A DNA stretch of 20,427 bases from JBDRLV01 sp043812755 (GCA_043812755.1 JBDRLV010000017.1:1-20427); one strand, 5' to 3'; numbered from the stretch's first letter, positions 6,827 through 13,830 are shown. The notes: generated from the letters alone by a model not told the origin. Numbers and translations are program-made.

Positions 6827-7210
6827 TCAGATCTTCTGGATCTGAATGCCTTGATCAGTCTTTGAGAGTTGAAAATTTTTGTTTGGGAAACGGATGGTCA
6901 CAGGCGGATTCTCCACCTTTCCATCCTCCAACTCTTCCTTGGCAACAACAAGTGCAGTTGCAATCCATCTGCCCCAGGCACGTGCAGTACGATCGTCATC
7001 GCGCTTGCCGTGGCAAAGTTGCTGAATGTATGTAGGCTCCTCAAGCGTAACATCAGCCTTGCCATTGAAACCACGCCGGAGCTCTTTTCTCATTGATCGA
7101 ACTTCGGATCGTTGGATGCTGTCAGGTGGGACAAAGGTCACACCTTGTACGCTCGTTCTCTCCACAGCACGTCGCACGATATACGGAACCTCTGTACTTG
7201 TCTTGGCCAA
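6827..7210 (-). CDS. Orphan 127-aa protein
   Basis: A TTG start is chosen at 7210 because AAGGAAAGGA lies just upstream. The alternative ATG is far inside the protein, in MRKELRRGFNG. The protein is soluble, basic in the first half (RRAVERTS, RSMRKELRRG), and contains CHGKRDDDRTARAWGRWIATALVVAKEEL. It ends with a likely beta hairpin (PPVTIRFPNKNFQL, GIQIQKI). No family is recognised. It has a private TTGACA promoter and a private terminator, so it is a one-gene unit. Its G+C content is visibly higher than that of the dehydrogenase next to it. The AWGRW...VTIRF arrangement recalls AWDRW...VVVRF in the neighbour at 7425-7910, which may mean distant relationship. Function unknown. Confidence 0.7.
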   Translation of the reverse strand: MAKTSTEVPYIVRRAVERTSVQGVTFVPPDSIQRSEVRSMRKELRRGFNGKADVTLEEPTYIQQLCHGKRDDDRTARAWGRWIATALVVAKEELEDGKVENPPVTIRFPNKNFQLSKTDQGIQIQKI

Positions 7211-7278
7211 TTTCTTGTCCTTTCCTTAAAGGTTTGTAAAAGCCAGTAGGTCTTGGCAAACCAAACTGACAGAGTTGC

Positions 7279-7307
7279 ATGGTACATCAAATCCGATTGT
7301 TTGTCAA
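7279..7307 (-). promoter_or_regulatory. Promoter of the 127-aa orphan gene
   Basis: On the minus strand TTGACA (7302-7307), a 17-base spacer ending in TG, and TACCAT (7279-7284). The spacer contains AATCGGATTT, which recurs inverted at 7353-7362, so an operator is conceivable. Confidence 0.65.
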
Positions 7308-7324
7308 GGATCGAGAGTTATGGA

Positions 7325-7348
7325 GTAGGGACGCCATTCATGGCGTCC
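7325..7348 (+). repeat. GTAG-headed REP-like hairpin
   Basis: GTAG is followed by GGACGCC-ATTCAT-GGCGTCC, a perfect 7-bp stem. The GTAG head followed by a hairpin is the classic layout of REP sequences mobilised by RAYT transposases. It differs in sequence from the GGTAGCCGC family elsewhere in this window. Confidence 0.55.
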
Positions 7349-7396
7349 GGTGAATCGGATTTATCGCGTCCGAAGTTTTGAAGGATGTAACAAAAA

Positions 7397-7415
7397 AGCG
7401 CCTGCAAAAGACGCT
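7397..7415 (-). terminator. Terminator of the 161-aa orphan gene
   Basis: On the minus strand AGCGTC-TTTTGCA-GGCGCT with one T-G pair, followed by six T. It lies 9 bases after the stop codon. Confidence 0.8.
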
Positions 7416-7424
7416 AAGAACGAA

Positions 7425-7910
7425 CTAAATTTCATAAGGTTTTTCACTAGCAACCTTGATAGCTGCAGCAACCTGGCCTGAAAGGATCATGTTGTCCGGC
7501 ATATCAGAAAGGTGTGGTGGCATTACAGCAACCGTAGTTGCGTCCACAACATAGGTTGCATATCCGAATCGCACAACAACCGTATGGTGAACACCGCGCC
7601 TGATCAGATCACGAACACACACAAGATGCAACAAAGTCCAAACACCGCGCGTCTGCGCCCAGCGATCCCACGCACAATCAAGCTCGTCGAAATCTTGAAG
7701 GCAGTGGTGCTCATCTGGGACAAACAAAGTCATTCCATCAAGCTCCTGTGCCATCACATCTACACCAGCTTGAAATCCGGACATGAAATCCGCATCAAAC
7801 TCAGTGATCGGACACTCCATTGGCCACCAACGCCCAAGAACAACTTCATCTCTTTTTGGTTGTGTTCTTGTAACAATCTGAATGAACTCGTCTGGAACTT
7901 GAAAGCTCAT
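7425..7910 (-). CDS. Orphan 161-aa protein
   Basis: The ATG start is preceded by AAAGGAG at good spacing. The protein is soluble and acidic, with several Trp residues (GRWWPMECP, CAWDRWAQTRGVW), a short acidic region (FVPDEHHCLQDFDELD) and a beta-rich end (HTVVVRFGYATYVVDATTVAVMPP). No known family or catalytic motif is recognised. A TTGACT lies upstream at 7969-7974 (minus), but no good -10 box at standard spacing was found. The gene has its own terminator, and its composition is richer in G+C than the housekeeping genes around it. It may be a distant relative of the 127-aa neighbour through the AWxRW and V-x-RF segments; that is a visual impression only. Function unknown. Confidence 0.7.
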   Translation of the reverse strand: MSFQVPDEFIQIVTRTQPKRDEVVLGRWWPMECPITEFDADFMSGFQAGVDVMAQELDGMTLFVPDEHHCLQDFDELDCAWDRWAQTRGVWTLLHLVCVRDLIRRGVHHTVVVRFGYATYVVDATTVAVMPPHLSDMPDNMILSGQVAAAIKVASEKPYEI

Positions 7911-7981
7911 GTACTAACTCCTTTCATCCTGTTGAAGGATAATTCAACTTAGATAATAATGAAAATTTAGTCAAGTAAAAA

Positions 7982-7997
7982 AACACCCGAAGGTGTT
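7982..7997 (-). terminator. Terminator upstream of the 161-aa gene
   Basis: On the minus strand AACACC-TTCG-GGTGTT with the stable TTCG loop is followed by seven T-rich bases. It would end transcription coming from 8000-8070 and beyond, which implies that something on the minus strand there is or was transcribed. Confidence 0.75.
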
Positions 7998-7999
7998 GT

Positions 8000-8068
8000 T
8001 TAGATGTGAGCACCAGGGACATCTGTTGTTCCACCAGTTGTACAAAAAAGCAGATGGAAATGTATCAT
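8000..8068 (-). CDS. Possible 22-aa peptide or gene remnant before a terminator
   Basis: A minus-strand frame ATG...TAA encodes 22 residues ending CTTGGTTDVPGAHI. It stops 2 bases before a clear terminator. AAAGG lies 9 bases before the ATG. An in-frame TGA lies six codons before the ATG, inside the end of the 236-bp inverted-repeat element. It may be a true small peptide, or the 3' remnant of a longer gene cut by that element. Support comes only from the terminator placement and the sensible frame. Confidence 0.3.
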   Translation of the reverse strand: MIHFHLLFCTTGGTTDVPGAHI

Positions 8069-8080
8069 GGATTTAGCCTT

Positions 8081-8316
8081 TTGTCAAGAAGTAATATTTA
8101 CGAATCCTCCCGAGCACGCCGGAAATAACCCTGCAAGAGTAAGCCGTCTTCTGCCAAAGGCAGAGGTGCGAGGATTGTCTGACCGACGCTGGCACCCCTG
8201 AACTTGTTGAAGGGTCGAAGGACGACGCCAGCTAGGGAGTTTCCGCAGCAAGGCTTGCGATGCCGGAGTTATTCCGGCGAGCGGAGGATGGATGAGAAAA
8301 TATTACTTCTTGACAA
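8081..8316. mobile_element. 236-bp non-coding element with 19-bp terminal inverted repeats (MITE-like)
   Basis: TTGTCAAGAAGTAATATTT (8081-8099) is the exact reverse complement of 8298-8316. Inside are nested palindromes. CGCCGGAAATAAC at about 8116 pairs with GTTATTCCGGCG near 8269, with one bulge. TCTGCC-AAA-GGCAGA, GCTGGC...GCCAGC, ACCC...GGGT and GCAAG-G-CTTGC are further stems. No open frame of use is present. The pattern fits a miniature inverted-repeat element or a large structured RNA. No clear target duplication was seen. It fills most of the gene-free stretch 8069-8404. Confidence 0.65.
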
Positions 8317-8338
8317 TACCGAACGATAACCCCCTGTA

Positions 8339-8359
8339 GTCCCCCTTGAAAAGGGGGAC
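8339..8359 (+). repeat. C/G-block palindrome, second repeat family
   Basis: GTCCCCCTT-GAA-AAGGGGGAC is a perfect 9-bp stem, preceded by CCCCCTGTA. It shares the layout CCCCCT...TCCCCCCTT-AAGGGGGG with the palindrome inside truB at 14347-14380. Confidence 0.7.
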
Positions 8360-8369
8360 ATAACTTAAA

Positions 8370-8389
8370 AACAGACCCTCAGGCCTGTT
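8370..8389 (-). terminator. Terminator of the trxA-trxB operon
   Basis: On the minus strand AACAGGCC-TGAG-GGTCTGTT forms an 8-bp stem with one G-U pair, followed by TTTAAG. It lies 15 bases after the trxB stop codon. Confidence 0.75.
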
Positions 8390-8404
8390 TTGCTATTTAT
8401 TTAA

Positions 8405-9325
8405 TTATTCTGCCAGATACCGCTCAGCGTCCAGAGCTGCCATACACCCAGTCCCTGCAGCAGTAATTGCTTGGCGATATTTATGATCTGCCAAGTCGCC
8501 ACACGCAAACACCCCTTCAACACTGGTCTTTGTGGAACCGCTCTCGCACACAACATATCCTTTTTGATCTAATTCAACCTGGCCTTCAAATATTTTTGAA
8601 TTTGGCTTGTGCCCAATGGCCACAAAAATTCCTTCGCACACAAATTCACTTTCCTCATTTGTTTTATTATTAAAAATCTTCAACCCAGTCATTTTCTCTC
8701 CATCTCCCAAAACTTCTTTTACCTCAGTGTTCCACGCAAATTCAATTTTAGAATTTTTTAAAGCACGCTCTTGCATAATCTTTGATGCGCGCAACTCCTC
8801 TCTTCTGTGCATGAGCGTAACCTTAGAAGCAAAACGAGTTAAAAAATTTGCCTCCTCAAGCGCTGCATCACCGCCCCCCACAATCACAACCTTCTTATCT
8901 CGAAAGAAAAATCCATCACATGTGGCGCAAGCTGAAACCCCACGGCCTTGATATTCTTTTTCTCCAGCAACCCCAAGCCACTGCGCTGAAGCTCCTGTTG
9001 ATAAAATAACGCAATCTGATTGATACTGTTTACCACCTGCCTCAACCACAAAAGGCTTTTTTGAAAAATCTACTGAAGTGATAAATTCAGAAATAATTTT
9101 TGTCCCAAATCGCTCTGCTTGTTTTTTCATTTGCGCCATTAAATCAGTTCCTTGAATACCTTCAGGAAATCCAGGAAAATTTTCAACCTCTGTTGTGAGA
9201 GTTAATTGACCCCCAGGCTGCTGTCCTTCAAACAAAATCGGAGCAAGCTCAGCACGCGATGCATAAATCGCAGCAGAGTACCCAGCAGGACCTGAACCAA
9301 TAATTATCATCTTTCTAGCTTCCAT
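8405..9325 (-). CDS. trxB: Thioredoxin reductase, NADPH-type
   Basis: This flavoprotein passes electrons from NADPH through FAD and a redox disulfide to thioredoxin. The FAD-binding loop is GSGPAG at residues 10-15. The redox pair is C133-A-T-C136. The second nucleotide-binding loop is VGGGDAALEEA at about 149-159, followed by HRREELRAS, which is typical for the NADPH phosphate. The C-terminal FAD segment is CGDLADHKYRQAITAAGTGCMAA. Length (306 aa) is standard for the bacterial low-molecular-weight type. It starts one base after the trxA stop codon, so the enzyme and its substrate are made from one message. All key residues are present. Confidence 0.97.
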   Translation of the reverse strand: MEARKMIIIGSGPAGYSAAIYASRAELAPILFEGQQPGGQLTLTTEVENFPGFPEGIQGTDLMAQMKKQAERFGTKIISEFITSVDFSKKPFVVEAGGKQYQSDCVILSTGASAQWLGVAGEKEYQGRGVSACATCDGFFFRDKKVVIVGGGDAALEEANFLTRFASKVTLMHRREELRASKIMQERALKNSKIEFAWNTEVKEVLGDGEKMTGLKIFNNKTNEESEFVCEGIFVAIGHKPNSKIFEGQVELDQKGYVVCESGSTKTSVEGVFACGDLADHKYRQAITAAGTGCMAALDAERYLAE

Positions 9326-9326
9326 A

Positions 9327-9638
9327 TTATGTGTTTTTTGAAATCTTTGCTTTTAATTCCTCCTTTCCCATGGCCCCTGAAAACTGCTCAACAACTTGAC
9401 CATTTTTTATTACAATAAAAGTCGGAATAGACAAAATATTGTACTTTTGTGCAATTGCAGGATTTTCATCAACATTCACTTTTGCAAAAAGCACGCTTGT
9501 CATTTCTGATGCAGCTCCCTCGAAAACAGGTGCCATTACTTTACATGGCCCACACCATGGTGCCCAAAAATCAATTATAACTATTTTTTCTGATTGGATG
9601 ATGTTCTCATCAAAATTATCTTGATTTAATTCAAGCAT
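9327..9638 (-). CDS. trxA: Thioredoxin
   Basis: A 103-aa protein with the thioredoxin fold. The active site is W28-C29-G30-P31-C32 and the cis-proline segment is SIPTF at 70-74. It reduces protein disulfides in the cytoplasm and is recharged by the trxB product encoded next to it. There is no signal peptide. The ATG has no Shine-Dalgarno sequence. Upstream, between trxA and infB, lies an 86-base gap with a TTTAA-rich repeat stretch; cotranscription with infB is possible because no terminator is seen in the gap. Confidence 0.97.
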   Translation of the reverse strand: MLELNQDNFDENIIQSEKIVIIDFWAPWCGPCKVMAPVFEGAASEMTSVLFAKVNVDENPAIAQKYNILSIPTFIVIKNGQVVEQFSGAMGKEELKAKISKNT

Positions 9639-9650
9639 ATGAAAATAGAA

Positions 9651-9690
9651 AGTTTAAAATGTTTAAGATGTTAAAGTGTTTAAGTCGTAA
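9651..9690. repeat. TTTAA-rich degenerate repeat upstream of trxA
   Basis: Units such as GTTTAAAAT, GTTTAAGAT, GTTAAAGT and GTTTAAGTCG follow each other with a period of about 9-10 bases. Similar stretches lie before infB (11776-11808) and proS (20248-20312). Confidence 0.5.
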
Positions 9691-9724
9691 CAATGACCGC
9701 AAAGCCAGACGACAAAATACAAAA

Positions 9725-11761
9725 TTATCGTTTTGATACGCCCTTAATATACAACTTGCGATCTAGTTTTTCTTCAGAATAGATTTCAAAAATATCACCG
9801 ACTTCAAGTTTTGTTTTCCCTTTGAATTGAAAACCACATTCCTGCCCCTGCTTTGCATCTTTTGCATCTGATTTATTAAACTGAATTCCAAGAATCTCAC
9901 CTTCACCAATGTATTCCCCACCTCTTGCAATTCTTACCTTTGATTTAGGTATCATTTTACCTTCCTTAACGACACCACCAGCAATACATCCATCTTTTGT
10001 TTTCTTAAATGTTGCTAAAACCTCAAGCTTACCAAGTTCTGTTGCCACAGTCTCAGATGGTAGCAATGCTTGCAAATCACTAATAACATCATCAAATAAT
10101 TTATAGATAACGCCATAGTGCCTAATTTGTACATTCTTATCTCTAGCAAGTTCTTCAGCGCTTGTTGTTGAGTGAACATTAAATCCTAAAATTTTTGCAT
10201 CTCCTGTTTCAGCATTTAAAATATCTGTTTCTGTAATATTACCAAGTCCTTTTGAAATTACTTTTACAGACACCTCATCATGCTTGATTGTATCAAGCAT
10301 TCCAAGAAGTGCCTCAAGAGAACCAAGCACATCAGCTCTTACAATTATATTCAATGTTTTTGTTGTACTTTCTTCTTCTGTAGTTTCTTGTGTGTTATGT
10401 CGAATTGAAGCAACTTCCTCAGTCGCGCTGGTTGACATGTCAGTTGCTTTAATTTTTTTCAAATCTTTTATATTTTCTGGAACCTCCATTATATCTCCAA
10501 CAGCTGGGCTGAGTTTCCAACCAATAATTCTAACAGGTGTTGATGGTGTTGCTTCCTTTACGCTCTCTCCTTGCCAATCTCTCATTGCTCGCACTTTGCC
10601 GTATTGATAATCCTTTACTCCTAAAACATCCCCAACATGCAATGTTCCGCTTTGAACCAAAACTGTTGCAACAGGTCCTTCGCCTGGATTTACATCAGAT
10701 TCAATTACGGTTCCAATTGCACGGGCGTTTGGGTTTGATCTGATTCTGTCTTTATCCATTTCTGCAAGCAATAAAAGCATGTCAAGAACACCATCAATGT
10801 TTTGCATTTTTTTTGCAGAAACAGGAACCATAATTGTTTTGCCTCCCCAATCCTCTGGTGTAAGCCCAAGCTCTGCCAGCTCTGCTTTCACTCGATCAAT
10901 ATTTGCCTCTTCTCTATCAATTTTGTTTAAAGCAACAACAAAAGGAAGCCCAGCAGATTTGATAATATTTATAGCTTCCTTGGTTTGTGGTTGTACACCA
11001 TCATCAACAGCAACAACCAAAATTGCAATGTCTGCAACCTTAGCACCACGTGAACGCATGACAGTAAAAGCTTCATGCCCTGGTGTATCAATAAAAGTTA
11101 AAAGTTTATTTTTACGGGTCACCTGATATGCTCCAATATGTTGAGTAATTCCACCTGCTTCTGAATCAACTACATTGGTTGTTCGGATTGCATCAAGAAG
11201 TTTTGTTTTCCCATGATCAACATGGCCCATCACAACAATTACAGGGGGTCTCTCTTCAAGATTTTCAACAGCTTCGTTTTCAAATGCTTGACGCACGCGA
11301 TCAAGAGCTTTGATATCAACAACTTCTTCGTTTTTACCTTCTTCAAGTTCTGGCGCAAAACCCAAATCTTCTGCAATAACAGCTGCAGTATCATAATCAA
11401 TTCTTTCATTGAGCGCGGCTAAAATTCCATTTTGCATAAGCTCCTGCATTACCTTTGAAACAGGAAGATCAAGCTGTGAAGAAAAATCACGTACAGTTAT
11501 AATTGGAGGAAGCTTTACAGGAACAAGGTCGCCAGAAATTTCCCTTTCTAATTTCTTTTCAGCTTTTTTCTTTTGCTCTTCAATTCTTTGAGTAGTTCTT
11601 TCACGACGTCGCATGTCACCCCATGCTTGCATAATCTGTTGAGCAACTCGGTTATCAACCTTAATCGCACGTTTACCAACGCTAAAACCAAGCTGTGGCA
11701 TTTTTTCAAGCAGCTCTTCTGGGGTGGTTCTAAGACGTCGTGCGAGTTCGGTTACGTTCAT
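9725..11761 (-). CDS. infB: Translation initiation factor IF-2
   Basis: This GTPase positions initiator tRNA on the 30S subunit and promotes subunit joining. The N-terminal region is short. It contains one IF2-type helical segment (residues 1-50, starting MNVTELARRL), a charged helix (50-75) and an IF2_N domain (about 88-135). The GTPase motifs are G1 GHVDHGKT (179-186), G2 AGGITQHIGAYQV, G3 DTPGHEAF and G4 NKID. The beta-barrel and C-terminal fMet-tRNA-binding domains follow, ending FEIYSEEKLDRKLYIKGVSKR. Length is 678 aa, against 890 in E. coli and about 700 in compact bacteria. The ATG has no Shine-Dalgarno sequence. A TTTAA-type repeat lies just upstream. Confidence 0.97.
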   Translation of the reverse strand: MNVTELARRLRTTPEELLEKMPQLGFSVGKRAIKVDNRVAQQIMQAWGDMRRRERTTQRIEEQKKKAEKKLEREISGDLVPVKLPPIITVRDFSSQLDLPVSKVMQELMQNGILAALNERIDYDTAAVIAEDLGFAPELEEGKNEEVVDIKALDRVRQAFENEAVENLEERPPVIVVMGHVDHGKTKLLDAIRTTNVVDSEAGGITQHIGAYQVTRKNKLLTFIDTPGHEAFTVMRSRGAKVADIAILVVAVDDGVQPQTKEAINIIKSAGLPFVVALNKIDREEANIDRVKAELAELGLTPEDWGGKTIMVPVSAKKMQNIDGVLDMLLLLAEMDKDRIRSNPNARAIGTVIESDVNPGEGPVATVLVQSGTLHVGDVLGVKDYQYGKVRAMRDWQGESVKEATPSTPVRIIGWKLSPAVGDIMEVPENIKDLKKIKATDMSTSATEEVASIRHNTQETTEEESTTKTLNIIVRADVLGSLEALLGMLDTIKHDEVSVKVISKGLGNITETDILNAETGDAKILGFNVHSTTSAEELARDKNVQIRHYGVIYKLFDDVISDLQALLPSETVATELGKLEVLATFKKTKDGCIAGGVVKEGKMIPKSKVRIARGGEYIGEGEILGIQFNKSDAKDAKQGQECGFQFKGKTKLEVGDIFEIYSEEKLDRKLYIKGVSKR

Positions 11762-11775
11762 TTGTTTGGTATAAA

Positions 11776-11808
11776 TCGTTAAAGGTGTTTAAGTCGTTTA
11801 AATCGTAC
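11776..11808. repeat. TTTAA-rich degenerate repeat upstream of infB
   Basis: Contains CGTTAAAGGT, GTTTAAGTC and GTTTAAATCG in a row, in the infB leader. It matches the style of the stretches before trxA and proS. The rest of the gap 11762-12031 holds the promoter of the plus-strand membrane protein gene. Confidence 0.5.
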
Positions 11809-11941
11809 AAAACAAAATTCTTTCTTAAATATACATTTTCAACAAATTAAACAAAGCTAAAGGCTGATCAAACATTTTTAACACCATCAACCAATGTGGG
11901 CAAATTTTACTAAAAAACTTGAATTTAGTCAACCTTTTCAC

Positions 11942-11971
11942 TTGACAAACCTGCTATATCTTGTATATTAT
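11942..11971 (+). promoter_or_regulatory. Promoter of the 387-aa membrane protein gene
   Basis: TTGACA (11942-11947) is followed by overlapping -10 candidates TATATT (11964-11969, 16-base spacer) and TATTAT (11966-11971, 18-base spacer). The likely transcript has a leader of about 55 bases before the start codon. Confidence 0.7.
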
Positions 11972-12031
11972 CCTGTTCTGCGTTGTAATATGCAGGAAGA
12001 CGAACCTTACATCTCAAATAGGAGGTACGCG

Positions 12032-13195
12032 ATGTTTAAACTGATTGTAAAGAGTGAACAAGCCCAAAGTGCAACAATCCCTGTGAGTTGGTGTGCTGAA
12101 CGTGCGCTTTTCTATGACCTGCAAATACGAGTTGATGGTGACCAAGAGCTTTTTGTACTGCTGGTTGTAATAGGACCAAATGGCAAAGAAAAGCGCTATT
12201 TGCGTCCACTCTCTGAAGGAATGGCTTATGTTCCATTCTTCTCACCTGGCGAAAACACAATCTATGGCATGGTTGTGTGGCAAAAAGGCAATTCTCACCT
12301 AGGGTGTCAATGTCTTAATTTTAATAATGAGTACTATGCCAATCATGTCCTTAAATTCAAAAGTGATAATGGCAATGACCTTGATGAGCCGTTGGTTGTA
12401 GGAAGATTCAATCACATTGGATTCACATCAATCAAGGTTGAAGTTGCTGAAGGGTTCTTTGCTAAAAAGCCTCCTCAGTGGCTTGCCTCTTGGGTGAACT
12501 TCTTCTATGGCAAGAGTTGCCCTGATGATGAGTGCGATTTTCGTAAACGCATGATCATTGCTTTCACCATCCAACCAATACTACTTGCAATCTGGATTCC
12601 GATTGTGGTTGTTGCACGCACCTTGTTTGCACTTTGGTTTATTGCCATTGGTGTGAAGCCAACAGAAATTGGTTGGTCAGCAATCATTCATCCAATAAGT
12701 GAAAAGAATGAGAATGTGAATTGGAATATAGTATTTCCTGATTCATGTTGGTGGAACATTAAGATCAAAAACTACAAACTTGAGTCTATGGTCATGTTTT
12801 CGCCACTTGCTCTAATCATCTTTGCAGGAGTGGTCTTCGTTTGCCTTTGTATCGGTGGAAAAGAACCTATTGAGCTTCAAAGCTATACAGCCACGCTTGC
12901 AACTTCCGTATTGATTGTTGCTTTGCTGATTGAATCCTTTGCTTTTAGTGTTTCTAAAATCGAACTCGGTTCTGTTAGATTCAAAGCACGTCTGTTCCAA
13001 CCCATTGGTAGCTTAGTTCGAGGCGAAGCTCCCAGAGACAGGCCTTGGTTTGCCTATGAAGACAACACAGCATACCTGCTGTGTGATGGTAGCCCACGCC
13101 CACTTGCGTTTGCTGAGCTTCCAAAAAAACAAAAAACAGTGTACTTGCGCTTCCAAGACCTTAAAGCAAGAATGTGCAAACCGTTTGCACAATGA
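12032..13195 (+). CDS. Orphan membrane protein, 387 aa
   Basis: The ATG at 12032 is chosen because AGGAGG (12020-12025) sits 6 bases before it; the open frame extends further upstream but lacks start signals. Residues 1-150 are soluble and beta-rich, without a signal peptide, and contain VPVSWCAERALFYDLQIRVDGDQELFVLLVVIGPNGKEKRYLRPL in gapped form. Likely membrane segments lie at about 188-222, 260-278 and 293-310. Between the first and second is a loop with WSAIIHPISEKNENVNW. The soluble tail has FAYEDNTAYLLCDGSPRPLAF and ends LRFQDLKARMCKPFAQ. No family is recognised. The gene is a one-gene unit with a strong promoter, ribosome binding site and terminator, which suggests substantial expression. 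Function unknown. Confidence 0.75.
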   Translation: MFKLIVKSEQAQSATIPVSWCAERALFYDLQIRVDGDQELFVLLVVIGPNGKEKRYLRPLSEGMAYVPFFSPGENTIYGMVVWQKGNSHLGCQCLNFNNEYYANHVLKFKSDNGNDLDEPLVVGRFNHIGFTSIKVEVAEGFFAKKPPQWLASWVNFFYGKSCPDDECDFRKRMIIAFTIQPILLAIWIPIVVVARTLFALWFIAIGVKPTEIGWSAIIHPISEKNENVNWNIVFPDSCWWNIKIKNYKLESMVMFSPLALIIFAGVVFVCLCIGGKEPIELQSYTATLATSVLIVALLIESFAFSVSKIELGSVRFKARLFQPIGSLVRGEAPRDRPWFAYEDNTAYLLCDGSPRPLAFAELPKKQKTVYLRFQDLKARMCKPFAQ

Positions 13196-13209
13196 TCTTT
13201 TCTACTAAC

Positions 13210-13233
13210 CCCGCGACTGCTCGCGGGTTTTTT
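13210..13233 (+). terminator. Terminator of the 387-aa membrane protein gene
   Basis: CCCGCGA-CTGC-TCGCGGG is a perfect 7-bp stem followed by six T, 15 bases after the stop codon. Confidence 0.9.
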
Positions 13234-13249
13234 ATTTACAAATGAAACT

Positions 13250-13277
13250 CCACAGCCTTACGGCCGTGGTATTTTTT
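13250..13277 (+). terminator. Second hairpin with T-run, possibly repeat-derived
   Basis: CCACAGCC-TTAC-GGCCGTGG pairs with one A-C mismatch and is followed by ATTTTTTC. The sequence CACAGCCTT recurs at 13349, which suggests a repeat origin. It may serve as a backup terminator. Confidence 0.5.
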
Positions 13278-13343
13278 CTATACAAGCTTTGCCAAGCTAA
13301 GCTGGGCTTTGCTTGTCCGTTGTCATTGCGAGCGGACTCTCTT

Positions 13344-13371
13344 AACCCACAGCCTTGCGGGCTGGGTTTTT
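13344..13371 (+). terminator. Third hairpin with T-run
   Basis: AACCC and AGCC pair with GGCT and GGGTT around a two-base bulge, followed by T. The segment between the second and third hairpins (13278-13343) contains TGTCATTGCGAGCGGAC, a fragment of the TGTCATTGCGA repeat family seen complete at 16338-16433. No gene is seen in 13234-13390. Confidence 0.5.
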
Positions 13372-13390
13372 CAATTGAGGAATAAAAAAA

Positions 13391-13409
13391 CACCGTCATG
13401 AAGGCGGTG
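13391..13409 (-). terminator. Terminator overlapping the stop codon of the 122-aa gene
   Basis: On the minus strand CACCG (13405-13409 side) pairs with CGGTG (13391-13395 side) and is followed by seven T. The TGA stop codon at 13396-13398 lies within the loop region, so the terminator is partly coding. Confidence 0.7.
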
Positions 13410-13764
13410 CTGAGAGTTCGCGAAGATCGTGTTCTCCAGTTTGATCCTCAGGATGTCTACGCTCCTGCAACAATTCCAGAACAGTGGCATCAAGACTGCG
13501 AACTCGCTGGAATACATCATTGTCATTTGCATACCCAGTCAAAGGAACAAGTGCACATGCAGAAAAAACCCGTACTCCCTTTGGATTTCCTGCAATCGAA
13601 AGAGGATACATAAGACCAGCCTGTCTGCCACCAATCGTAGTCCCCTCATGGATCATAAGTGTCAGTCCAGTTTGGCCGTGTTTGAGATAAACGCTGTATC
13701 CGGTTCCAAGCTTATCGGCTATATATGTTGCCAATGACTCCATATTATCAAATTGCGCAATCAT
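13396..13764 (-). CDS. Orphan 122-aa protein
   Basis: The ATG at 13764 is chosen because AGGAGG lies directly upstream with 5-6 bases spacing; a longer frame upstream lacks such a site. The protein is soluble. It has an N-terminal helix (MIAQFDNMESLATYIADKL), a beta-rich middle (GYSVYLKHGQTGLTLMIHEG, GVRVFSACALVPLTGY) and a helical, charged end (VFQRVRSLDATVLELLQERRHPEDQTGEHDLREL). No family or catalytic motif is recognised. It is divergent from truB, with 59 bases between the start codons. Its TTGACA -35 box overlaps the truB start codon, so transcription of the two genes may interfere. The terminator is built around its stop codon. Function unknown. Confidence 0.7.
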   Translation of the reverse strand: MIAQFDNMESLATYIADKLGTGYSVYLKHGQTGLTLMIHEGTTIGGRQAGLMYPLSIAGNPKGVRVFSACALVPLTGYANDNDVFQRVRSLDATVLELLQERRHPEDQTGEHDLRELSAPPS

Positions 13765-13801
13765 ATTGCCTCCTTGCCACCCTTGCTCTCTTCGCCTTTT
13801 C

Positions 13802-13830
13802 ACATTATGCTGAACACATAAAGATGTCAA
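13802..13830 (-). promoter_or_regulatory. Promoter of the 122-aa orphan gene, overlapping the truB start
   Basis: On the minus strand TTGACA (13825-13830), a 17-base spacer and TAATGT (13802-13807); CATAAT at a 15-base spacing is the alternative. The -35 box covers bases 2-7 of the truB reading frame. Confidence 0.6.

Noticed and set aside
11894..12031. Longer N-terminus for the 387-aa membrane protein
   Set aside because: The extension contains the TTGACA promoter, and AGGAGG lies just before the ATG at 12032.
13243..13386. Plus-strand 47-codon frame MKLHSLTAVVFF...
   Set aside because: It lies wholly in terminator hairpins and repeat fragments after the membrane protein gene, and has no ribosome binding site.
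13765..13830. Longer N-terminus for the 122-aa protein
   Set aside because: It overlaps the promoter and the truB start; AGGAGG points to the ATG at 13764.
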